A DNA stretch of 64,000 nt from Streptomyces sp. NBC_00390. Lineage in GTDB: Bacteria > Actinomycetota > Actinomycetes > Streptomycetales > Streptomycetaceae. A program made the translations under genes and the position numbers. The stretch spans positions 4,278,001 through 4,342,000 of the forward strand of contig NZ_CP107945.1 of NCBI RefSeq assembly GCF_036057275.1. Reading direction: 5' to 3'. Positions within the stretch are counted from its first letter, which is position 1; each line of letters opens with the position of its first letter. Below, in pieces: positions 57,729 to 64,000 of this stretch. The notes beneath the pieces are model-generated. The model was not told the DNA's origin and searched no databases. It worked only from the letters and a program-made list of their open reading frames with translations.

Positions 57729-60200
57729 TCACTCGTCCGGGTGCACGAGTTCGATGTCGTGGCCGTCGACTCCACGGCCGCGGACGGACAGTGCCCCGGC
57801 CACCGGGGGATACCCCGTCGCGATGACCGTGTACTCCCCCGCGTCCAGGTCGGCGAAGGCGTACGCCCCGTCGTCCCCGGTCGTCACGGTGGCGAGCACG
57901 TCGCCCGCGGCGTCCACCAGCGTCACCCGCGCGTCGGACAGCGGCCGGCCGGCGGCCCCGGCGCGTACGGTGCCCCGGACCACGGCGCCGGTGAGCAGGG
58001 CTGCCTCGATACGGGTCACGCCCTGCCCGGCGATCTCGACGGGCATCGCCAGCGGACGGTGGCCGTCGGCGTGCACGGCGAGGGTCACCGCACCCGGGAC
58101 CAGGTCGCTGAAGGAGAACTCGCCCCCTTCCGCGGTCGTTCCGGTGGCCAGCACCTCGCCACGGGCATCCGTGACGACGACCATGGCTCCCTCGACCGGC
58201 GCGTCGCCGTCGGCGGCCCGCACGGTCCCGGTCAGCCCGCTGATGCAGGCCAGGTGGATGTCGTACTCCCCGGAAGCCTTGGCCCGGGAAGTGCTCCGCA
58301 CTCGTCGCCGACGGCCACCGTGGCGGGCCTGCGGCTGGAAGCCGTCGGCCGAGGCGATCAGTACGTACGAACCGGCGGCGGGGGCGTCCAGCGCGTAGCT
58401 GCCGTCCGCGTGGGCGACCGAGCGGCCGAGTTGACGGCCGGCCGGTGAGATCAGAGTGACCACGGCGCGGGGCAGCGCGGCGCCGTCGGAGCCGCGCACC
58501 ACGCCGCGGATCGCGGGGCCGGCTGCCGCGGTGGCCGCCTTGTCGGCAGGGACGGTGGGACCGGCGGTGTCTCCGGAGGCCTCCAGGGTGCTGTCCGCCG
58601 CGCTGCTCTTCAGCGCGACCTCCTTGATGAACAGTGTCACCAGGAAGGCGAGCAGCGCGAAGGGCGCCGAGTAGAGGAAGACGTCGCCGACGCCGTGCCC
58701 GTACGCCGTCTCCATCACCGTACGGATCGGCGCGGGCAGCGTGTCCAGGTCGGGGATGCCGCCGCCGCCCGTACCGCCGTGGCCCAGGTACGCACCCTTC
58801 GGACCGAGTTCGGCGAGACCGTCCGTGACGTAGTGGGTGACCCGGTTGGCCATCACCGCGCCGAGCGCGGAGACGCCGATCGCACCGCCGAGGGAGCGGA
58901 AGAAGGTGACGACGGAGCTGGCCGCACCGAGATCCTGGGGTGCCACCTGGTTCTGCGTGCACAGCACGAGGTTCTGCATCATCATGCCGAGGCCGAGCCC
59001 CAGGACACCCATGAAGACCGCGATGTGCCAGTACTCGGTGTCGTGGCGGAGGGTGCCCAGCAGCCCGAGGCCCGCCGTCACCAGGACACCGCCGCCGACA
59101 AGCCAGGCCTTCCAGCGGCCCGTCCTGGTGATGATCTGGCCCGAGACGGTCGACGAGACGAACAGACCGGCGATCATCGGGATCGTCATGACGCCGGACA
59201 TCGTCGGCGACTTGTCGCGCGCCAGCTGGAAGTACTGGCTGAAGAAGACGGTGCCGGCGAACATCGCGACACCGACGAAGAGGGAGGCCAGCGAGGCCAG
59301 CGTGATGGTGCGGTTGCGGAAGAGCCGCAGCGGGACGATCGGGTCGCTCGCCTTCGACTCCACCAGGAGGAAGAGCAGGCCGATCAGGACCGAGCCGCCG
59401 ACCATCGCATAGGTCTGCCAGGAGATCCACTCGTACTTGTCGCCCGCGAAGGTGACCCAGATCAGCAGCAGCGAGACGGCGGCGCTGATGAAGAACGCGC
59501 CCGCCCAGTCGACTTTGACCTTGTGTCCCGGGCCCTCGGCACGGGGGCCGGCGACGGGGAGCTTCAGGGTCTTCTGCAGCACGATCAGTGCGATCACCGC
59601 GAACGGCACGCCGACGTAGAAGCACCAGCGCCAGCCGAGCGAGTCGGCGTCGGTGATTACTCCGCCGAGCAGCGGCCCGCCGACGGTGGCGACGGCGAAG
59701 ACCGCCCCGAGGTAACCGCTGTAGCGGCCGCGCTCACGCGGGGAGATCATCGCGGCCATGATGATCTGGGCGAGGGCGGTGAGGCCGCCGACGCCGATGC
59801 CCTGGACGACACGGCAGGCGATCAGCATGCCGGTGCTCTGGGAGAGGCCGGCCACCACCGAGCCCGCGGCATAGATGATCAGGGCCACCTGGACCAGCAG
59901 CTTCTTGCTGAACAGGTCGGCGAGCTTGCCCCACAGCGGGGTGGTCGCCGTCATCGACAGCAGCGCTGCGGTCACCACCCAGGTGTAGGCGCTCTGGTCG
60001 CCGTCGAGGTCCGTGATGATTTCCGGCAGCGCGTTGGAGACGATCGTGGACGACAGGATCGCGACGAACATTCCGAGCAGCAGCCCGGACATCGCCTCCA
60101 TGATCTGGCGGTGGGTCATCGGCGCGGCGTCGCCGTCGGAGGCGTGACCTCCAGGCCGGGCGTGGCCGCCCCGCACACCGGCTGGTGTGGTCGTAGCCAT
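57729..60200 (-). CDS. DHA2-family MFS drug exporter fused to three carboxypeptidase-regulatory-like domains
   Basis: An 823-residue protein. Residues 1-540 form a 14-helix EmrB/QacA-type exporter (GKLADLFSKKLLVQVALI, CRVVQGIGVGGLTALAQIIM, RGRYSGYLGAVFAVATVGGP). Residues about 565-823 hold three beta-sandwich carboxypeptidase-regulatory-like repeats, each with an ADGSYALDAP-, GGEFSFSDLVPG- or GAYAFADLDAGEY-type core. Between repeats one and two the segment RHGGRRRR breaks the pattern, see findings. It follows the MarR gene by 18 bp in one transcript and is probably repressed by it. Confidence 0.87.
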   Translation of the reverse strand: MATTTPAGVRGGHARPGGHASDGDAAPMTHRQIMEAMSGLLLGMFVAILSSTIVSNALPEIITDLDGDQSAYTWVVTAALLSMTATTPLWGKLADLFSKKLLVQVALIIYAAGSVVAGLSQSTGMLIACRVVQGIGVGGLTALAQIIMAAMISPRERGRYSGYLGAVFAVATVGGPLLGGVITDADSLGWRWCFYVGVPFAVIALIVLQKTLKLPVAGPRAEGPGHKVKVDWAGAFFISAAVSLLLIWVTFAGDKYEWISWQTYAMVGGSVLIGLLFLLVESKASDPIVPLRLFRNRTITLASLASLFVGVAMFAGTVFFSQYFQLARDKSPTMSGVMTIPMIAGLFVSSTVSGQIITRTGRWKAWLVGGGVLVTAGLGLLGTLRHDTEYWHIAVFMGVLGLGLGMMMQNLVLCTQNQVAPQDLGAASSVVTFFRSLGGAIGVSALGAVMANRVTHYVTDGLAELGPKGAYLGHGGTGGGGIPDLDTLPAPIRTVMETAYGHGVGDVFLYSAPFALLAFLVTLFIKEVALKSSAADSTLEASGDTAGPTVPADKAATAAAGPAIRGVVRGSDGAALPRAVVTLISPAGRQLGRSVAHADGSYALDAPAAGSYVLIASADGFQPQARHGGRRRRVRSTSRAKASGEYDIHLACISGLTGTVRAADGDAPVEGAMVVVTDARGEVLATGTTAEGGEFSFSDLVPGAVTLAVHADGHRPLAMPVEIAGQGVTRIEAALLTGAVVRGTVRAGAAGRPLSDARVTLVDAAGDVLATVTTGDDGAYAFADLDAGEYTVIATGYPPVAGALSVRGRGVDGHDIELVHPDE

Positions 60201-60218
60201 GGACTTCCTTCGCTGTGT

Positions 60219-60695
60219 CTAGGTCTGCGTGCGGGGGGTGGGTGCGGGGGTACGGACGGCGTGGGCCCGGCAGTCCCCGAAGGAGTTCCGGAGGCGGGCC
60301 AGCAACGCGCTGAGCTGTCCGACGTCGTCGTCGGACCAGTCCTTGAGGTAGTGGGCGAACAGGTCAGCGGTCCGACGGCCGAGGCCGTCGAGTACGGCCC
60401 TGCCCGCGGGGGTGAGCCGCAGGATGCGCGAGCGCCGGTCGTCCGGGTCGGGCGAGCGCTCGATCCAGCCGCGCTCCACGACATGCGCCACATGGCGGCT
60501 GGTCACCGACATGTCGACGGCGAGCAGCTCGGCGAGCCGGCTCATCCGCATCTCTCCGTACCGGTCCAGAAGGGCCAGTACGGACGCGGAACCGGAGGGG
60601 CACTCGGCGGGCAGCATCCGGGAGAGGCCCCGTTTGACGGCACCTATGGCACTGATCTGCCGGGCCAGCTCTTCGTACTGACTCCGCTCGGCCAT
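60219..60695 (-). CDS. MarR-family transcriptional regulator
   Basis: A 158-residue winged-helix regulator (MRMSRLAELLAVDMSVTSRH; VERGWIERSPDPDDRRSRIL; RLTPAGRAVLDGL). The DxRxR wing is intact. It precedes the MFS exporter by 18 bp, the classical MarR-exporter pair in which a drug releases the repressor. Start ATG at 60695; an in-frame ATG at 60707 is possible. Two palindromic sites lie just upstream. Confidence 0.92.
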   Translation of the reverse strand: MAERSQYEELARQISAIGAVKRGLSRMLPAECPSGSASVLALLDRYGEMRMSRLAELLAVDMSVTSRHVAHVVERGWIERSPDPDDRRSRILRLTPAGRAVLDGLGRRTADLFAHYLKDWSDDDVGQLSALLARLRNSFGDCRAHAVRTPAPTPRTQT

Positions 60696-60710
60696 GAGCA
60701 CCCCCATCTT

Positions 60711-60755
60711 GTTGCTTAGGGCAACGATATAAGTGGTTGGTTGCTACAGGCAAAC
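60711..60755. promoter_or_regulatory. Two MarR operator candidates, GTTGC-N5-GCAAC
   Basis: GTTGCTTAGGGCAAC (60711-60725) and GTTGCTACAGGCAAAC (60740-60755) share 5-bp arms and a 5-bp spacer, 29 bp apart. They lie 16 and 45 bp before the MarR start codon. Two helical-phase-spaced sites fit cooperative autorepression of the marR-exporter operon. Confidence 0.65.
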
Positions 60756-60905
60756 GAAATGGGGCCGTTTCGAGTAAAGGAACCCAAAAGGCTTTGCATA
60801 TGCAGAGTCAGCTCGCGTCATGGGCCGGTCATGGCCGTGACCGGTGACGATCGGGCCCCTGCCCGGGGTTGGGCCGAGGGCCCGGGTTCGCTAGGGTCCT
60901 GGCCC

Positions 60906-61124
60906 ATGGCACACAACCCCCATGCTCCCCACGGCCAGGGCCCCGAGGGCAACTACGACCCCGCGGGCAACACGCAGATGTTCCGCGCCTTCGTCGACGA
61001 GGGCGCCCCGCAGGGCCGCCAGTCCGCCGCCGTGGCGCCGTCCTCCTCGCGGGCCGGGCTGATCGCCGGTGTGATCGCGGCGATCGTGATCCTGGGCGCG
61101 GTGGCCTGGCTCGCCCTGGGCTGA
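60906..61124 (+). CDS. Small single-pass membrane protein
   Basis: A 72-residue protein: a His/Gly/Asn-rich N-terminal part (MAHNPHAPHGQGPEGNYDPA) with NTQMFRAFVDEGAP, then one C-terminal helix (GLIAGVIAAIVILGAVAWLA). Type II or tail-anchored topology. It resembles a small conserved Streptomyces membrane protein of unknown role. The start at 60906 was chosen because the upstream extension is Arg-rich and has no ribosome site. Confidence 0.7.
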   Translation: MAHNPHAPHGQGPEGNYDPAGNTQMFRAFVDEGAPQGRQSAAVAPSSSRAGLIAGVIAAIVILGAVAWLALG

Positions 61125-61248
61125 TCCCCCGCCCCCCACGGCCGCGGAAGCGCCCGCACTCCCCCACAACTGCACAAACGCTCCGGTCCGGGGCGCCTCC
61201 CCCCGTCGGCGCCCCGCCCGTCCCTGCCGCCACGGCGAACCGCCGTGG

Positions 61249-61986
61249 TCACTTCCAGTCCGCGGTCACGTCCTGCGTCTCGATGTGCATGCCCAGCGGC
61301 ACCCGCCATGCGTCCACGCAGACCGTGTACGCCTTCTTCCGTGCGGTGCCGGGTGCGATCGGGGCCGGCAGGGGCTGGGACGACTCGACCGTGGCCCAGT
61401 CGATCCCGAGCGCGCCGATGATGTGCGTGGCGAACGTGACCGTGCCCGAAGCCGCGGGCGAACCACCGGTGTTGCGGAACTCCACCGTCACTTTCTCGCA
61501 CCAGCGCTCGTCCAGGGCGGCGCGGACCGGCTCGGCGAGCTGGAGCACGGCCGGGCCTGAGGGGGCGGGTGCCGGCGGCGGAGCCGGGCGGGTCGTGCTG
61601 CCGGGCGGGCCCGGGGTGCCCGGAGTGGTCGGTGGGCCGGGCGCCGGGCCGTCCGTACCGCCGGAGCCGCCCGTGCCTCCTCCTGTGCCCTCGGCGTCCG
61701 GGCGGTCGGACGGTGCCGGTCCCCCCGACGTGTCGGTGGTGCCCGGCCGGGGCGCCTCGGAGGCCGCCTTTGGCCCCCCTGGGCCTTCCCTCCCGCGCGG
61801 GCCCTCCTGAGAGCCGTCCAGTGGCACCAGGACCACATCGCCCTCCGGTGGGACCGCGGCCGTCGGGGACGGGCCCGAGCCCGCCGCACCGACCGGCACG
61901 CGGCCGTCGCCACTGCCGCCGCCGCACGCGGTCAGCGCCCCGCCCAGGCAGAGCGCCACCGCTGCGATCCCGGTCCGTCGTCGCAT
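61249..61986 (-). CDS. Lipoprotein with Pro/Gly-rich linker and C-terminal beta domain
   Basis: A 245-residue protein. MRRRTGIAAVALCLGGAL leads to the lipobox LTAC, then a Gly/Pro/Thr-rich stalk (about residues 25-145). A C-terminal domain of about 100 residues follows (ALDERWCEKVTVEFRNTGGS; VTFATHIIGALGIDWATVES; KKAYTVCVDAWRVPL) with two Cys that can form a disulfide. The end may be an immunoglobulin-like binding domain. Function unknown. It is separated from the sigma factor gene by 38 bp on the same strand. Confidence 0.78.
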   Translation of the reverse strand: MRRRTGIAAVALCLGGALTACGGGSGDGRVPVGAAGSGPSPTAAVPPEGDVVLVPLDGSQEGPRGREGPGGPKAASEAPRPGTTDTSGGPAPSDRPDAEGTGGGTGGSGGTDGPAPGPPTTPGTPGPPGSTTRPAPPPAPAPSGPAVLQLAEPVRAALDERWCEKVTVEFRNTGGSPAASGTVTFATHIIGALGIDWATVESSQPLPAPIAPGTARKKAYTVCVDAWRVPLGMHIETQDVTADWK

Positions 61987-62000
61987 CGCGCCAGTGTGAC

Positions 62001-62013
62001 TGACGGACCGTCA
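62001..62013. promoter_or_regulatory. Palindrome TGACGGACCGTCA upstream of the lipoprotein gene
   Basis: A perfect 13-bp palindrome about 15 bp before the lipoprotein start codon. The TGACGG-N-CCGTCA form is characteristic of TetR-family operators. No TetR gene is near. Confidence 0.5.
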
Positions 62014-62024
62014 ACAGAGAACCC

Positions 62025-62882
62025 TCAGTCGGAAATCAGGCCTTCCCGCAGCTGCGCGAGCGTACGCGTCAGCAGGCGCGAGACATGCATCTGCGAGATA
62101 CCGACCTCTTCGCCGATCTGCGACTGGGTCATGTTGGCGAAGAACCGGAGCATGATGATCTGCCGCTCACGGGGCGGGAGTTTGGCCAGCAGAGGCTTGA
62201 GGGACTCGCGGTACTCGACGCCCTCCAACGCCGTGTCCTCGTAGCCCAGCCGGTCCGCGAGCGAGCCCTCGCCACCGTCGTCCTCGGGGGACGGCGAGTC
62301 GAGCGACGACGCCGTGTACGCATTGCCGACGGCGAGTCCGTCGACCACGTCCTCCTCCGACACCCCGAGCACCGCGGCCAGTTCGGGAACGGTCGGCGAG
62401 CGGTCGAGCTTCTGGGAAAGCTCGTCGCTGGCCTTGGTGAGTGCCAGACGCAGCTCCTGCAGCCGGCGGGGAACCCGCACCGACCACGAGGTGTCGCGGA
62501 AGAAGCGCTTGATCTCGCCGACGACCGTCGGCATCGCGAACGTCGGGAACTCCACGCCCCGTTCGCAGTCGAACCGGTCGATCGCCTTGATCAGGCCGAT
62601 CGTGCCGACCTGGACGATGTCCTCCATGGGTTCGTTCCGGCTGCGGAACCGTGCCGCCGCGTAGCGCACGAGGGGGAGATTCAGCTCGATGAGGGTGTCG
62701 CGCACATAGGTGCGCTCCGGGCTGTCGTCGGCCGCGCCCTCACAGTCCAGCGAGCGCAGCCGCAGGAAAAGGGAGCGGGAGAGAGTGCGGGTGTCGATGG
62801 CTTCCGAGCTGTCCGGCACGACAGGTGCGGGTGCGCCGGGAGCGCGTGTGAGCACCTTGGAGCTGCCCAGTTCTACGGACAT
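62025..62882 (-). CDS. sigN: SigB/SigF-type RNA polymerase sigma factor, SigN-like
   Basis: A 285-residue sigma-70 factor of the stress/sporulation group. Region 2 (YAAARFRSRNEPMEDIVQVG, TIGLIKAIDRFDCERGVEF), region 3 (VRVPRRLQELRLALTKASDE) and region 4 (LPPRERQIIMLRFFANMTQS, QIGEEVGISQMHVSRLLTRT) are intact. It lies 235 bp downstream of a paralogue on the same strand, the order I recall for sigF-sigN in S. coelicolor. AAAGGGGGTGG precedes the ATG at 62882. The sigN symbol rests on synteny memory. Confidence 0.87.
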   Translation of the reverse strand: MSVELGSSKVLTRAPGAPAPVVPDSSEAIDTRTLSRSLFLRLRSLDCEGAADDSPERTYVRDTLIELNLPLVRYAAARFRSRNEPMEDIVQVGTIGLIKAIDRFDCERGVEFPTFAMPTVVGEIKRFFRDTSWSVRVPRRLQELRLALTKASDELSQKLDRSPTVPELAAVLGVSEEDVVDGLAVGNAYTASSLDSPSPEDDGGEGSLADRLGYEDTALEGVEYRESLKPLLAKLPPRERQIIMLRFFANMTQSQIGEEVGISQMHVSRLLTRTLAQLREGLISD

Positions 62883-63117
62883 GCCACCCCCTTTGAGGTC
62901 GCGGACGGTCGCGGTGGCCGCGACCATCGGAGGAACGCAGCCTCCACCTGAATACCGGCGGCGAGGCTGCGGCAAACGCGGTTCCGGCAGAATGTCACAT
63001 GTCGGCAACACGCTGTAGTGACTTGTCGACATGTATCAGGTGAAAATGCCCAGGAAAATGAAGGCATACAGCTTTTGTGACGGCTCGTGAGCCACCGGAA
63101 GGGTGTACCCGTTTCAG

Positions 63118-63942
63118 CTACGCTTCGATCCTGTTTGCGGATCGAAGTCGCGCGAAACTTCGCGCCAGCAGCCTTGACACGTGCATCTGGGAGACGCCCA
63201 GCTCCTGGCTGATCTGAGACTGCGTCAAGTTGCTGTAGTAGCGCAGCATCAGGATCCGCTGCTCGCGCTCGGGCAGCTGGACGAGCAGGTGACGGACCAG
63301 GTCGCGGTGCTCCACCCCCGCGAGCGCCGGGTCCTCGTAGCCGAGGCGGTCCAGCAGCCCCGGCATTCCGTCGCCTTCCTGGGCCGCCTCCAGCGAGGTG
63401 GCGTGGTACGAGCGCCCGGCCTCGATACAGGCCAGCACCTCGTCCTCGCCGATCCTCAGCCGCTCGGCGATCTCGGCGGTCGACGGGGTCCGGCCGTGAG
63501 CCGTCGTCAGGTCCTCGGTCGCGCCGTTGACCTGGACCCACAGCTCGTGCAGCCGGCGCGGCACATGCACCGTGCGCACGTTGTCACGGAAGTACCGCTT
63601 GATCTCGCCGACGACCGTCGGCATGGCGAACGTCGGGAACTGCACGCCCCGGTCCGGGTCGAAGCGGTCGATCGCGTTGATCAGGCCGATCGTGCCGACC
63701 TGGATGACGTCCTCCATCGGCTCGTTGCGGCTGCGGAAGCGGGCGGCGGCGTACCGCACCAGCGGCAGATTGGCCTCGATGAGCGTCCCGCGTACGCGCG
63801 CGTGCTCCGCGGTGCCGGGTTCCAGCTCCTTGAGCCGGGCGAACAGGACCTGGGTCAGGGCCCGGGTGTCCGCGCCCCGGCTCTGTGGCTTGGTCTCGTT
63901 CTGGGGTGGCACCTGAGGCGCAGTACTGGCCGGCACGGTCAC
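63118..63942 (-). CDS. sigF: SigB/SigF-type RNA polymerase sigma factor, SigF-like
   Basis: A 274-residue sigma factor, paralogue of the preceding one (shared YAAARFRSRNEPMED and FPTFAMPTVVGEIKR). Region 4 is LLVQLPEREQRILMLRYYSN and LGVSQMHVSRLLARSF. In Streptomyces SigF acts late in spore maturation. GTG start at 63942 with AAAGGGGTGG upstream, the same ribosome site pattern as its paralogue. Naming rests on the tandem arrangement. Confidence 0.87.
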   Translation of the reverse strand: MTVPASTAPQVPPQNETKPQSRGADTRALTQVLFARLKELEPGTAEHARVRGTLIEANLPLVRYAAARFRSRNEPMEDVIQVGTIGLINAIDRFDPDRGVQFPTFAMPTVVGEIKRYFRDNVRTVHVPRRLHELWVQVNGATEDLTTAHGRTPSTAEIAERLRIGEDEVLACIEAGRSYHATSLEAAQEGDGMPGLLDRLGYEDPALAGVEHRDLVRHLLVQLPEREQRILMLRYYSNLTQSQISQELGVSQMHVSRLLARSFARLRSANRIEA

Positions 63943-64000
63943 GCCACCCCTTTGCGGTCAGAATCGGTCAACTCATCCGTCAAAAGCGGTCATAGCATCA

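Noticed and set aside
55282..58398. 1038-residue rightward open frame
   Set aside because: Shadow of the ArnT-like gene and antisense to the next two genes; no family likeness.
58695..60719. 674-residue rightward open frame opposite the MFS gene
   Set aside because: Asp/His/Arg/Gly-rich antisense shadow crossing the MarR gene and intergenic operators.

Overview
The window is about 64 kb of very GC-rich DNA with strong third-position GC bias. It looks like a Streptomyces chromosome core. Supporting signs are many GTG starts, two adjacent SigB/SigF-type sigma factors, a SigE-family ECF sigma factor, a subtilisin-inhibitor-like (SSI) secreted inhibitor, orphan ATP-binding anti-sigma-like proteins, an F420/PPOX-type oxidoreductase and an actinomycete integrative and conjugative element (AICE) sitting in a tRNA-Ser gene.

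Layout. 1-2.6 kb: a copper module read leftwards (PCu(A)C chaperone, Sco1, YcnI, a membrane protein). 2.8-13.2 kb: housekeeping and signalling genes (two ATP-binding RsbW-like proteins, aminopeptidase P, a GAF-PP2C phosphatase, a degenerate prim-pol protein, a frameshifted secreted-protein gene, a SEC-C protein, a glycerophosphodiester phosphodiesterase and an HtrA protease). 13.33-28.68 kb: a complete-looking 15.3 kb AICE bounded by a 58-bp perfect direct repeat of the tRNA-Ser(TGA) 3' end. It carries int, xis, an iteron-like repeat field, a replication helicase and prim-pol pair, small Cys-rich and membrane proteins, traB with a candidate clt/TRS palindrome array, spread-type genes, a divergent GntR repressor with repeated operators, and a lower-GC cargo end. 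The cargo is a class IV aminotransferase, an HTH-SUMF1 protein without the catalytic cysteines, and two homologous membrane-anchored proteins of unknown function. 28.7-32.5 kb: accessory DNA with a TetR fragment, a GlxA-like regulator, a saccharopine-dehydrogenase-like reductase, a 19-bp tRNA-Ser relic and a prim-pol gene.

33.2-40.7 kb: a five-gene overlapping operon for sterol or bile-acid side-chain degradation, resembling the mycobacterial igr locus (fadE29/chsH2/fadE28/chsH1/ltp2-like), then an ECF sigma factor and an acyl-CoA synthetase. 40.8-46 kb: a giant PAS/pseudokinase/receiver protein, an SSI-family inhibitor, tRNA-Ser(GCT) and tRNA-Arg(ACG). 46.0-48.9 kb: a decayed element in the tRNA-Arg gene with two broken integrases. 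49-57 kb: a DUF2797 protein, a monooxygenase-fold protein, an amidohydrolase, and a likely co-transcribed run of response regulator, histidine kinase, GT2-GtrA and an ArnT-like glycosyltransferase. 57-64 kb: a PPOX oxidoreductase, a MarR-MFS exporter pair (the exporter carries extra C-terminal beta-sandwich domains), a lipoprotein, and the sigN/sigF-like pair.

Both integrated elements follow one design. Integration leaves the tRNA intact on the left, and each element supplies its own near copy of the tRNA's Rho-independent terminator. Most long opposite-strand open frames here are composition shadows and are not listed. Function calls rest on recognisable motifs and memory of families; no database search was run.
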